From Bradyrhizobium ivorense (GTDB lineage Bacteria; Pseudomonadota; Alphaproteobacteria; Rhizobiales; Xanthobacteraceae), in the NCBI RefSeq assembly GCF_900696085.1, contig NZ_CAADFC020000016.1:1054001-1118000 (forward strand): a DNA stretch of 64,000 nt, read 5' to 3'. Numbering within the stretch: the stretch's first letter is position 1; the number at the start of each line of letters is the position of its first letter. Positions 33,072 through 40,936 of the stretch are shown piece after piece. The position numbers and the translations under genes are program-made. The notes below the pieces were generated by a model. The model worked only from the letters and a program-made list of their open reading frames with translations. It was not told the DNA's origin and did not search any database.

Positions 33072-34016
33072 ATGAGAACCACCATTTCGGCGCTGATCGG
33101 CGTCAGTGCCTGCCTGTTCGCGACAGGCGGAAGCGCGCAAAAGATCGACTGGCAGGTGTTCAACGAGCCGTTCGTCTCGGCGGCCCATGCACAGGCAATC
33201 GACTGGCAGAAGGTCGACGATGCGCTGGGCAGAAAGCCGGCGGTCAGCGGCGACGTGCACCGCTACGGCTTTCCGCGCAGCGATCTCACGGTGACGCTTG
33301 ACGGCGTCACCATCAAGCCGGCGCTGGCGCTCGGCGGATGGGTCGCGTTCAAGCCCATGCATGATGGCGTCATGGCGATGGGCGACCTGGTGCTGCTCGA
33401 ATCCGAGATCAACCCGGTGATGGCGAAGATGATCGCGAACGGCCTGCAGATCACGGCCGTGCACAACCATCTGCTTGGCGCTAGTCCTGCGACCTTCTAC
33501 ATGCACGTCGCCGGCCACGGCGACCCGGCCAAGATTGCGAGCGCGATCCGCGATGCGCTGGCCGAGAGCAAGACGCCGCTTTCGATCCCGGCATCGACCG
33601 CGCCGCCGCCCGCGGTCGATCTCGACACCGCGCAGCTCGACCAGATCATCGGCGTCAAGGGCCAGGCCAATGGCGGCGTCTACCAGTTCAACGTGCCGCG
33701 CCGCGATCCGGTCACCGAGGACGGAATGGCGTTGACGCCGGTCGGGCCAATGGGCGTTGCGATCGCCATCAACTTCCAGCCGACCGGCGGCGGCAAGGCG
33801 GCCATCACCGGCGACTTCGTGCTGACCAACGACGAGGTGAACCCGGTGATCATGGCGCTGAAGACCCACGGCATCGCGATTACCGCGCTGCACTCGCATA
33901 TGCTGGACGAACAGCCACGCCTGTTCTTCATGCATTTCTGGGCCAACGACGACGCCATCAAGCTTGCAAACGGCCTGCGCGCCGCGCTCGACAAGACGGC
34001 GAGCACCAGGAGCTGA
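33072..34016 (+). CDS. secreted DUF1259-family protein with two repeated halves
   Basis: A 314-residue periplasmic protein with a signal peptide followed by two DUF1259 (LppY/LpqO) halves, roughly residues 40-175 and 190-310. The halves align: GDLVLLESEINPVMAKMIANG with the following HNHLL corresponds to GDFVLTNDEVNPVIMALKTHG with HSHMLDEQPRLFFMHFW. The paired His motifs suggest metal binding. GGAGTGCTCCC precedes the ATG. The family's function is unknown. It is the last gene before the right-hand direct repeat. Confidence 0.85.
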   Translation: MRTTISALIGVSACLFATGGSAQKIDWQVFNEPFVSAAHAQAIDWQKVDDALGRKPAVSGDVHRYGFPRSDLTVTLDGVTIKPALALGGWVAFKPMHDGVMAMGDLVLLESEINPVMAKMIANGLQITAVHNHLLGASPATFYMHVAGHGDPAKIASAIRDALAESKTPLSIPASTAPPPAVDLDTAQLDQIIGVKGQANGGVYQFNVPRRDPVTEDGMALTPVGPMGVAIAINFQPTGGGKAAITGDFVLTNDEVNPVIMALKTHGIAITALHSHMLDEQPRLFFMHFWANDDAIKLANGLRAALDKTASTRS

Positions 34017-34037
34017 GGCGGCTCTTTGATAGAGCAC

Positions 34038-34297
34038 GCCGTGATGGAGCCACCGGCGTTAGGGTTCCCTCCCCCCTTGCGGGGGAGGGTTAGGGAGAGG
34101 GGTGGCCACACGACGCGCTCTCTCAAAGAAGTGTCGACGACGCAGGCAAGATTGCGAGAGCCGTGTTCTTGCATCGATCATCTCGCCTGGGGCTTACCCC
34201 TCTCCCCGACCCTCCCCCGCAAGGGGGGAGGGAGCCTGACCTACGTGCTCACCTCACCATCAAGGCACATCGCACAACCAAAGTTGAAACATCGCGC
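34038..34297 (+). repeat. ~260-bp direct repeat, right flank of the chromate module
   Basis: Same blocks, order and orientation as 29769-30027: GCCGTGATGGAGCCACCGGC at the start, AGGGTTAGGGAGAGGGGTGG, GGGCTTACCCCTCTCCCC, GAGGGAGCCTGACC and GTTGAAACATCGCGC at the end. The middle ~60 bp is the most diverged. It begins 22 bp after the DUF1259 stop. The remaining 100 bp before the next gene hold nothing recognisable. Confidence 0.85.
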
Positions 34298-34398
34298 CGC
34301 GATGGGCGTTGAGCGCTCGGCCGCACCGGCCTAAATGGAAGATGCATCCCATCTCGCCGCACCCGCGGTCCGCATCCCATTTCAAAAAGAGCAGCTCC

Positions 34399-35115
34399 AT
34401 GCGTCCCCACATCATCTGCCACATGGGCACGTCGATCGACGGCCGCTTGCATCCCAGCCGTTTCACGCAGGCGGCGGCGGGCATCTCGCGCGAGGTGCTG
34501 CGCGGACATTATGAGCGGATCCACGACGAGTTCGGCGCCGATGGGTGGATCATCGGCCGCGTCACCATGAACGAGATGGCCAAGGGATCGCAGCGGCAGA
34601 TCGCCAACCCGCCAAAATTTCCGCGCGAGGCGCATCTCGGCCATCGCGACGGCCGCAAGCTCGCGATCGGCATCGACCCGTCGGGCCGCGTGCATTTCGG
34701 CAAGGACAATGTCGGCGGCGATCACGCCGTCGCGGTGCTGGGCGCAGAGGTCTCCGACGGTCATCTCGCCGAGCTGCGCGAGGACGGCGCGTCCTACATC
34801 TTCGCCGGCGCCAAGGGCGACGATCTGCCCGCTGCGATGGAGCAGCTTGGCCGCCTGTTCGGCGCCAGGACGCTGCTGCTCGAAGGCGGCGGCGGCATCA
34901 ACGGCGCGTTCCTCAAGGCTGGGCTGATCGACGAGTTCAGCACGCTGATCTTCCCGGCGGTCGATGGCGTCGCCGGATCGCAATGCATCGTCGACTATCA
35001 CGGCCCCGAGGGCGATCGCCCCGGCGCCGGACAGGCGCTGCGGCTGACCCATTGCGAGACGCTGGACGGCGGCATGGTCTGGCTGCGTCACGCGGTGGAG
35101 CGCGTACCGACCTGA
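34399..35115 (+). CDS. RibD C-terminal-domain reductase (dihydrofolate reductase fold)
   Basis: A 238-residue cytosolic protein with the RibD-C/DHFR fold: an N-terminal strand-loop HIICHMGTSIDGRLHPSRF that binds NADPH, WIIGRVTMNEM, and the glycine motif LLLEGGGGINGAFLKAGLID typical of the family. Members reduce riboflavin precursors or unrelated carbonyl/imine compounds; stand-alone copies such as this are usually not in riboflavin synthesis. ATG 34399 is chosen because the first strand begins there. Convergent with the SURF1 gene. Confidence 0.9.
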   Translation: MRPHIICHMGTSIDGRLHPSRFTQAAAGISREVLRGHYERIHDEFGADGWIIGRVTMNEMAKGSQRQIANPPKFPREAHLGHRDGRKLAIGIDPSGRVHFGKDNVGGDHAVAVLGAEVSDGHLAELREDGASYIFAGAKGDDLPAAMEQLGRLFGARTLLLEGGGGINGAFLKAGLIDEFSTLIFPAVDGVAGSQCIVDYHGPEGDRPGAGQALRLTHCETLDGGMVWLRHAVERVPT

Positions 35116-35121
35116 GACTCC

Positions 35122-35883
35122 TCAAGCCCCCTTGCGGCGCTGGCCACGCCACCACAGGCCGAAGGCGATGCTGACGGCGGCGGCGAGCGAGAACCAGGTG
35201 ATGGCGTACTGCATGTGGTCGTCCTTGAGACGCACCTTGAGCGGGCCCGGCTTCGGTGTGCCGCTGTCCGGCACCGGCGCTTCGAGGTCGATGTAGAACG
35301 GCGCCACCTCACCCCAGCCGAGCGCCCGGGCCATCGCGCGGTGATCGCGCACGAACCAGAGCCGCTTCGCCGTGTCTTCCTTCGGCGTCAGCCGGCCCGG
35401 CGGCTCGGGGTAGCGGAGATAGCCGGTCATCGTCACCGGCGCGCCGGTGACGAGGCGCGCAGCGACGCGATCCTCGAAGGCGCGGTCCTGCATCGTGTTC
35501 TGCACGAAGCCGGCGTTGATCACGATGGTCTCGCCGCTGGCGAGCTTGGCCGGCAGGAACGCCCAGGTGCCGGGACCTGAGATGTCGTCGCGCACCGCGG
35601 AGCCGGAGCTGTAGACCATCGCGTCCGGCAGTTTTGCGTAGGTCGCGGTGAAGTTGAAGCGGTGGAATTCGTCCTTGGCCGACGACAGCGCCGGCCACGC
35701 CGATGGCGGCGGCAGCGCTTCCGGCGCGGCGGAGAGCCGGGCGTCCAGCGTTGCGATCAGCGCATGCTTCTCGACCCGGCGCTGCAATTGCCAGACGCCG
35801 AGGGCGACGAAGACCGCGATCAGGATCAGGGTGAAGATGCCGAAGCCGGCGGCGCTCGACCGCCGCGTCGTGATGTCGTTCAT
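35122..35883 (-). CDS. SURF1-family cytochrome oxidase assembly protein
   Basis: A 253-residue inner-membrane protein with the SURF1 layout: an N-terminal helix (FGIFTLILIAVFVALGVWQL with WQLQR at its end), a periplasmic beta-rich domain (SGPGTWAFLPAKL, VINAGFV), and a C-terminal helix preceded by HMQYAITWFSLA. SURF1 delivers haem a to subunit I. Its ATG overlaps the stop of the DUF983 gene by four bases. Last gene of the cox cluster. Confidence 0.95.
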   Translation of the reverse strand: MNDITTRRSSAAGFGIFTLILIAVFVALGVWQLQRRVEKHALIATLDARLSAAPEALPPPSAWPALSSAKDEFHRFNFTATYAKLPDAMVYSSGSAVRDDISGPGTWAFLPAKLASGETIVINAGFVQNTMQDRAFEDRVAARLVTGAPVTMTGYLRYPEPPGRLTPKEDTAKRLWFVRDHRAMARALGWGEVAPFYIDLEAPVPDSGTPKPGPLKVRLKDDHMQYAITWFSLAAAVSIAFGLWWRGQRRKGA

Positions 35884-36266
35884 TTCGGGTCGCGCTGGAT
35901 CAACTGGCCTTCGGCCGCCTTGTGGTGGAATTGCAGCGCGATCAGAAGCGACTTCATGGAACGCAGCGGCAGGATGGTGGTGACGAGGATCAGCGGCAGC
36001 CAGAGCGCGGCATGAACCCAGAACGGCGGCTGGTACTTGACCTCGACGATCAGCGCGGCCGCGACCACGACGGCGCCGGCCAGCATGATGATGAAGACCG
36101 CCGGTCCGTCGCCGGCGTCGATGAAGGCGTAGTCGAGGCCGCAACGCTCGCAGCGCGGCGCCAGCGTCAGGAAGCCGGCATAGAGCTTGCCCTTGCCGCA
36201 GCGCGGACAGCGGCAGGCGATGCCGCGGAGGGCGCTCTCGGTCACGGTGGGCAGAGGTTCGGTCAT
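35880..36266 (-). CDS. DUF983 family protein
   Basis: A 128-residue protein with a rubredoxin-like zinc ribbon at the N-terminus (CRCPRCGKGKLYAGF, then CERCGLDYAF) and two membrane helices (~55-78 and ~85-105). It is found next to cox genes across alphaproteobacteria and is thought to take part in oxidase assembly, but its exact role is unknown. Coupled to SURF1 by ATGA overlap. It lies downstream of a terminator that ends the coxC transcript and of a dispersed repeat. Confidence 0.92.
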   Translation of the reverse strand: MTEPLPTVTESALRGIACRCPRCGKGKLYAGFLTLAPRCERCGLDYAFIDAGDGPAVFIIMLAGAVVVAAALIVEVKYQPPFWVHAALWLPLILVTTILPLRSMKSLLIALQFHHKAAEGQLIQRDPK

Positions 36267-36270
36267 CTTG

Positions 36271-36332
36271 GCTCTTTGTTGGAGCATGATCTCTGCGGAA
36301 AACCGGCTACCACTTTTCCGGATCATGCTCTC
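36271..36332. repeat. palindromic repeat (AGCATGATCCGG family), single-hairpin copy
   Basis: GAGCATGATCTCTGCGGAAAAC and the GTTTTCCG-type partner ending GGATCATGCTC form the second half of the composite seen at 2780-2881 and 42786-42890. It sits immediately before the DUF983 gene start on the minus strand, five bases from the ATG, so it occupies the place of the ribosome-binding site region. Confidence 0.85.
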
Positions 36333-36333
36333 G

Positions 36334-36363
36334 AAAACAAAAGGGCGGCCGTTGCGGCCGCCC
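36334..36363 (-). terminator. rho-independent terminator after coxC
   Basis: Read on the minus strand, GGGCGGCCG-CAA-CGGCCGCCC is a perfect 9-bp stem followed by TTTTGTTTT, 25 bp after the coxC stop. It separates coxC from DUF983 and SURF1. Confidence 0.85.
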
Positions 36364-36387
36364 CTCTCTAGCACATCAGGGAAGCGG

Positions 36388-37284
36388 TTAGTGCGCGGCG
36401 TGCGCAATGGTCTCGGCGCCGCGGCCCCAGACGTAGATGCAGATGAACAGGAACAGCCAGACCACGTCGACGAAGTGCCAGTACCAGGCGGCGAATTCGA
36501 AGCCGAGGTGCTGCTTCGGCGTGAAATGGCCGGCATAGGCGCGGAACAGGCAGACCAGGAGGAAGATGGTGCCGACCAGCACGTGGAAGCCGTGGAACCC
36601 GGTCGCCATGAAGAAGGTCGCGCCATAGACGTTGCCGCCGAACGAGAACGCCGCATGGGCGTACTCATAGGCCTGCACGCAGGTGAAGCAGGCGCCGAGG
36701 ATCACGGTCAGGATCAGGCCCTGCTTGAGGCCCTGGCGGTCGTTCTCCAGCAGCGCATGATGCGCCCAGGTGACGGTGGTGCCCGAGGTCAGCAGCAGCA
36801 GGGTGTTGAGCAGCGGCAGGTGCCAGGGATCGAAGGTCTCGATGCCCTTCGGCGGCCAGGTGCCGGGCACGCTGCAGGCGCCCATCGCCGTGCCGGCGCC
36901 GCAACCAAACACCGCGTCGCGGGTGGCGTGAACGGCGTCGGCCGGGAACAGCGCCGCGTTGAAGAAGGCCCAGAACCAGGCGACGAAGAACATCACCTCG
37001 GAGGCGATGAACAGGATCATGCCGTAGCGGTGGCTGATCTGCACCACGCGGGTGTGGTCGCCCTTGTACTGGGCCTCCTTGATCACGTCGCCCCACCAGC
37101 TCGCCATGGTGTAGAGCACGCCGACGGTGCCGATGCCGAACACGATCGGCGCCGCCGAGTACATGTGATGCATCCAGCCGACCGCGCCGACCGCCATGAT
37201 GAAGGCCGAGATCGAGCCGACCACCGGCCACGGGCTCGGGTCGACGAGATGATAGTCGTGATGCTTGACTTGCGCCTCAGCCAT
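36388..37284 (-). CDS. coxC: cytochrome c oxidase subunit III
   Basis: A 298-residue, seven-helix inner-membrane subunit of the aa3-type oxidase. Signatures include YHLVDPSPWPVVGSISAF at the N-terminus, SEVMFFVAWFWAFFNAALFP, and TGFHGFHVLVGTIFLLVC followed by GFEFAAWYWHFVDVVWLFLF. It stabilises the proton-uptake path of subunit I. ATG 37284 is the family start. Upstream ctaG is 105 bp away with no recognised element between. Confidence 0.97.
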   Translation of the reverse strand: MAEAQVKHHDYHLVDPSPWPVVGSISAFIMAVGAVGWMHHMYSAAPIVFGIGTVGVLYTMASWWGDVIKEAQYKGDHTRVVQISHRYGMILFIASEVMFFVAWFWAFFNAALFPADAVHATRDAVFGCGAGTAMGACSVPGTWPPKGIETFDPWHLPLLNTLLLLTSGTTVTWAHHALLENDRQGLKQGLILTVILGACFTCVQAYEYAHAAFSFGGNVYGATFFMATGFHGFHVLVGTIFLLVCLFRAYAGHFTPKQHLGFEFAAWYWHFVDVVWLFLFICIYVWGRGAETIAHAAH

Positions 37285-37389
37285 TGCCGTCTCTCCATTC
37301 GCGTGCCGCAAGGCACGTCTTACATCTCATCGTTTCATCTCTCGACCATGACCCCGCAACCGCCCCGCGCTTGCCGGATCATGGGCGCA

Positions 37390-38040
37390 TCACAAACTGC
37401 CCTTGCGCTGATCCGCCTCGCCCGACGCCACGGGCTTCGGCGCTGCGTCGCGCACGGGGAAGAAGGTGTAGGACAGGGTGATCGTCTTCAGCGTGTCGTT
37501 CTCGCTGTCCTTGGCCAGTTCAGGATCGACATAGAACACCACGGCCATCTCGCGCTTCTCGCCCGGCGCCATGGTCTGCTCGGTGAAGCAGAAGCAGTTG
37601 ATCTTCTGGAAGTAGGCGCCGACCGTCAGCGGCGCGACGTTGTAGGACGCCTGTCCGGTGGTGGTGCGCGCCGACTGGTTGGTCACCGTGTAATAGACGG
37701 TGACGACCTGGCCGATCTTGACGTCGATATTGTTCTGCTCGGGCTCGAACTTCCAAGGCAGGCCCGGCGCGACGTTGGAATCGAAGCTGACCGTAATGGT
37801 GCGCGCGAGCGGCGCGTCCGACGGCGTCGAGGTTGCGACCTGGGTGGTGCCGTTGAAGCCGGTGGTGCGGCAGAACCAGTTGTAGAACGGCACTGCCGCA
37901 TAGGAGGCGCCGACCATCAGCACCACGACGAAGCCGCAGACCGACGCCACCACGGCGTCGCGCGTCAGGGTGCGGCGCGTCACCTTCACGGCCTTTGCCG
38001 GCGGCGGCTGCATGGGGGGCTGGTTCGCCATCTCGCTCAC
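37390..38040 (-). CDS. ctaG: cytochrome c oxidase assembly protein CtaG/Cox11
   Basis: A 216-residue protein with one membrane helix (AVVASVCGFVVVLMVGASYA, ~29-48) and a periplasmic domain carrying the copper-binding motif NCFCFTEQ. It inserts CuB into subunit I. Start is GTG at 38040, overlapping the coxF stop (GTGA); an ATG three codons later is an alternative. Lies between coxF and coxC as in related genomes. Confidence 0.95.
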   Translation of the reverse strand: MSEMANQPPMQPPPAKAVKVTRRTLTRDAVVASVCGFVVVLMVGASYAAVPFYNWFCRTTGFNGTTQVATSTPSDAPLARTITVSFDSNVAPGLPWKFEPEQNNIDVKIGQVVTVYYTVTNQSARTTTGQASYNVAPLTVGAYFQKINCFCFTEQTMAPGEKREMAVVFYVDPELAKDSENDTLKTITLSYTFFPVRDAAPKPVASGEADQRKGSL

Positions 38041-38201
38041 AGCGGCCGCACCAGCACGGCCGGCCCCTTGACGATGGTGACGGCGAAGAACAGCACGACG
38101 AGAACGCCGAGCGCGAGCGCAATGGCGATCGAGCGCTGGCGGCGGCTCTTCAGCTGCGCCTCGGTGAGGACGATTCCTTCTGGCTCGCGATTGTCGTCCA
38201 T
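38037..38201 (-). CDS. coxF: small cox-cluster membrane protein (CoxF type)
   Basis: A 54-residue protein: a charged N-tail (DNREPEGIVLTEAQLKSRRQ), then one membrane helix (SIAIALALGVLVVLFFAVTI, ~23-42). This is the short protein between cyoE and ctaG in Bradyrhizobium and relatives, known as CoxF. AAGGGATATCG precedes the ATG. Its stop overlaps the ctaG GTG. Its role in oxidase assembly is undefined. Confidence 0.85.
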   Translation of the reverse strand: MDDNREPEGIVLTEAQLKSRRQRSIAIALALGVLVVLFFAVTIVKGPAVLVRPL

Positions 38202-38229
38202 CGATATCCCTTGCGCCCCCATCTTCGCC

Positions 38230-39168
38230 CTACCCGGTGATGACAGGCACAATCGCACGGATCACGACCTCGGCGAGGAGGACGGCAAACAGCGCGAACA
38301 GATAAAGGATCGAGAAGGCGAACAGCCGGCGCGTGGCGCGGTTGGCCGCCGTGCCCTCGCGGCGGCGGTAGACGTCGATGGCGAGCCACAGCATGCCGGC
38401 GCCTGCTACCAGCGAGGTCACGCCATAGATGGCGTCGAAATAGCCGAGCGGCCACGGCGCCAGCGCGATCGCAACCAGCACGATGGTGTAGAGCAGGATC
38501 TGTAGCCGGGTGGCGTCGGGGCCGGCGACCACCGGCAGCATCGGAATGCCGGCGCGCGCATAATCGTCGCTGCGGAACAGCGCCAGCGCCCAGAAGTGCG
38601 GCGGGGTCCAGAAGAAGATGATCAGGAACAAGAGGATCGGCTCTGTGGACAGCGAGCCGGTCGCCGCGGCCCACGCCACCACCGGCGGCAGCGCGCCGGC
38701 GGCACCGCCGATCACGATGTTCTGCGTGGTCCAGCGCTTCAGCCACATCGTGTAGATCACGGCATAGAAGAAGATGGTGAAGGCCAGCAGCGCGCCGGCC
38801 ACCCAGTTGACCAGAATGCCGAGCGTCATCACCGAGAAGAAGGCGAGCGTGATGCCGAACGCGGCGGCTTCCGCCTGGGTGATGCGGCCGCGCGGGATCG
38901 GCCGGTTGGCGGTGCGCGTCATCAGCGCGTCGACGTCGCCCTCATAGGCCATGTTGAGCGCGCCGGACGCGCCGGCGCCGACCGCGATGCAGAGGATCGC
39001 AGTGAACGCCAGCACCGGATGCACATGCACCGGCGCGATCATCAGCCCGACCAGTGCGGTGAAGATCACCAGCGACATCACGCGCGGCTTCAGCAGCGCG
39101 ATGTAGTCGCCCACTTCGGCCTCGGAAATCCGCGGCAACTCGACGGCGTTGTGATCGACAACCGACAA
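38230..39168 (-). CDS. cyoE: protohaem IX farnesyltransferase (haem O synthase)
   Basis: A 312-residue membrane prenyltransferase that adds the farnesyl group to haem B, the first step to haem A. The UbiA-family metal-diphosphate motif is NMAYEGDVDALMTRTANRP (~92-110), with the second at RSDDYARAGIPMLPVVAG. About nine helices are predicted. The start appears to be TTG at 39168, as no ATG or GTG is suitably placed; AGAGACC lies upstream. It follows the terminator after ctaD. Confidence 0.95.
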   Translation of the reverse strand: MSVVDHNAVELPRISEAEVGDYIALLKPRVMSLVIFTALVGLMIAPVHVHPVLAFTAILCIAVGAGASGALNMAYEGDVDALMTRTANRPIPRGRITQAEAAAFGITLAFFSVMTLGILVNWVAGALLAFTIFFYAVIYTMWLKRWTTQNIVIGGAAGALPPVVAWAAATGSLSTEPILLFLIIFFWTPPHFWALALFRSDDYARAGIPMLPVVAGPDATRLQILLYTIVLVAIALAPWPLGYFDAIYGVTSLVAGAGMLWLAIDVYRRREGTAANRATRRLFAFSILYLFALFAVLLAEVVIRAIVPVITG

Positions 39169-39186
39169 GATCTGGTCTCTTTTCTC

Positions 39187-39220
39187 TCAAAAAGCGCGGC
39201 GCACTTTGGATGCGCCGCGC
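39187..39220 (-). terminator. rho-independent terminator after ctaD
   Basis: On the minus strand GCGCGGCGCA and TGCGCCGCGC form a perfect 10-bp stem around a 7-base loop, followed by TTTTTGAGA, directly after the ctaD stop. It would limit read-through into cyoE. Confidence 0.85.
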
Positions 39221-39230
39221 GGTCTTTGAC

Positions 39231-40859
39231 TTACTGCACGCGCGGCAGCACTTCGAACTGGTGGAACGGCGGCGGCGACGGCAGCGTCCATTCCAGCGTG
39301 GTCGCACCCGCACCCCACGGATTGGCCGCGGCCTGCTGCTTGCGCACGAAGGCATCGATCACGCCGTAGATGAAGATCAGGACGCCGATGCCGGAGATGT
39401 AGGAGCCCCAGGACGAGATCAGGTTCCAGCCGGCGAACGCATCCGGATAGTCGACATAGCGGCGCGGCATGCCCGACAGGCCGAGGAAGTGCTGCGGGAA
39501 GAACACCAGGTTGACACCGACGAAGGTGAACCAGAAGTGCGCCTTGGCGATGGTCTCCGAGTACATGTAGCCGAACATCTTCGGGAACCAGTAGTACCAG
39601 CCGGCGAAGATGCCGAACACGGCGCCGAGCGACAGCACGTAGTGGAAATGCGCCACCACGTAATAAGTGTCCTGCAGCACGCGGTCGACGCCGGCATTGG
39701 CCAGCACGACGCCGGTGACGCCGCCGACGGTGAACAGGAAGATGAAGCCGATCGCCCAAATCATCGGCGCCTTGAACTCGATCGAGCCGCCCCACATCGT
39801 GGCGATCCAGGAGAAGATCTTCACGCCGGTCGGCACCGCAATCACCATGGTGGCGGCGACGAAATAGGCCTGCGTCGCCGACGACATGCCGACGGTGTAC
39901 ATGTGGTGCGCCCACACCACGAAGCCGATGCCGCCGATCGCGACCATGGCGTAGGCCATGCCGAGATAGCCGAACACCGGCTTGCGCGCGAAGGTCGAGA
40001 CGATCTGGCTGATCATGCCGAACGCCGGCAGGATCAGGATGTACACTTCGGGGTGGCCGAAGAACCAGAACAGATGCTGGAACAGCACCGGGTCGCCGCC
40101 GCCGTCAGCGGCGAAGAAGGTGGTGCCGAAATTGCGGTCGGTCAGCAGCATGGTGATCGCACCGGCGAGCACCGGCAGCGACAACAGCAGCAGGAACACC
40201 GTCACCAGGATCGACCACACGAACAGCGGCATCTTGTGCAGGGTCATGCCCGGCGCGCGCATGTTGAAGATCGTGGTGATGAAGTTGATAGCGCCGAGGA
40301 TCGACGACGCACCGGCAAGATGCAGCGACAGGATCGCGAAATCGACCGCTGGCCCCGGATGGCCCGAGGTCGACAGCGGCGCGTAGATGGTCCAGCCCGC
40401 GCCGACGCCGTTGGCGCCCGGCTCACCCTCGACGAAGGTGGACATCAGGAGCAGCGCGAACGAGGCCGGCAGCAGCCAGAACGAGATGTTGTTCATGCGC
40501 GGGAATGCCATGTCGGGCGCGCCGATCATCAGCGGCACCATCCAGTTGCCGAACCCGCCGATCATCGCCGGCATCACCATGAAGAAGATCATGATCAGGC
40601 CGTGCGAGGTCACGAACACATTGTAAGTGTGCGTCTCGTGGAAGATCTGGACGCCCGGATACATCAGCTCGGCGCGGATCGCGATCGACATCGCGGCGCC
40701 GATGATGCCTGCGATCACCGCGAACACCAGGTACATCGTGCCGATGTCCTTGTGGTTCGTGGAGTAGAGATAGCGCCGCCATCCGGTCGGATGATGGGCG
40801 TGATCATCATGTCCATGATCTTGGGCGTGATCGCCGTGAGTCGCAGCACCAGTAGCCAT
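39231..40859 (-). CDS. ctaD: cytochrome c oxidase subunit I
   Basis: A 542-residue, 12-helix catalytic subunit of the aa3-type terminal oxidase. The haem-copper centre is visible: WFFGHPEVYILILPAFG (His-Tyr cross-link and CuB His), VWAHHMYTVG (other CuB His pair) and VAHFHYVLSLG (haem a3 and a ligands). The K-channel Lys lies in VPTGVKIFSW. The N-terminus is His/Asp-rich (HGDHAQDHGHDDHAHH), unusually so. Cotranscribed with coxB upstream (77-bp gap) and ended by a strong terminator. Confidence 0.98.
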   Translation of the reverse strand: MATGAATHGDHAQDHGHDDHAHHPTGWRRYLYSTNHKDIGTMYLVFAVIAGIIGAAMSIAIRAELMYPGVQIFHETHTYNVFVTSHGLIMIFFMVMPAMIGGFGNWMVPLMIGAPDMAFPRMNNISFWLLPASFALLLMSTFVEGEPGANGVGAGWTIYAPLSTSGHPGPAVDFAILSLHLAGASSILGAINFITTIFNMRAPGMTLHKMPLFVWSILVTVFLLLLSLPVLAGAITMLLTDRNFGTTFFAADGGGDPVLFQHLFWFFGHPEVYILILPAFGMISQIVSTFARKPVFGYLGMAYAMVAIGGIGFVVWAHHMYTVGMSSATQAYFVAATMVIAVPTGVKIFSWIATMWGGSIEFKAPMIWAIGFIFLFTVGGVTGVVLANAGVDRVLQDTYYVVAHFHYVLSLGAVFGIFAGWYYWFPKMFGYMYSETIAKAHFWFTFVGVNLVFFPQHFLGLSGMPRRYVDYPDAFAGWNLISSWGSYISGIGVLIFIYGVIDAFVRKQQAAANPWGAGATTLEWTLPSPPPFHQFEVLPRVQ

Positions 40860-40936
40860 GTTCCAAATCCTGCCTTGCAGTCCCTCTCGGGCCTTGCGGT
40901 CCCGTCGCCCTTATTCTTCGCGCGTAAGCCTGCTGC

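Noticed and set aside
36187..38505. 772-codon plus-strand frame across coxC, ctaG and coxF
   Set aside because: Runs antisense through several real genes and repeats; low-complexity charged translation.
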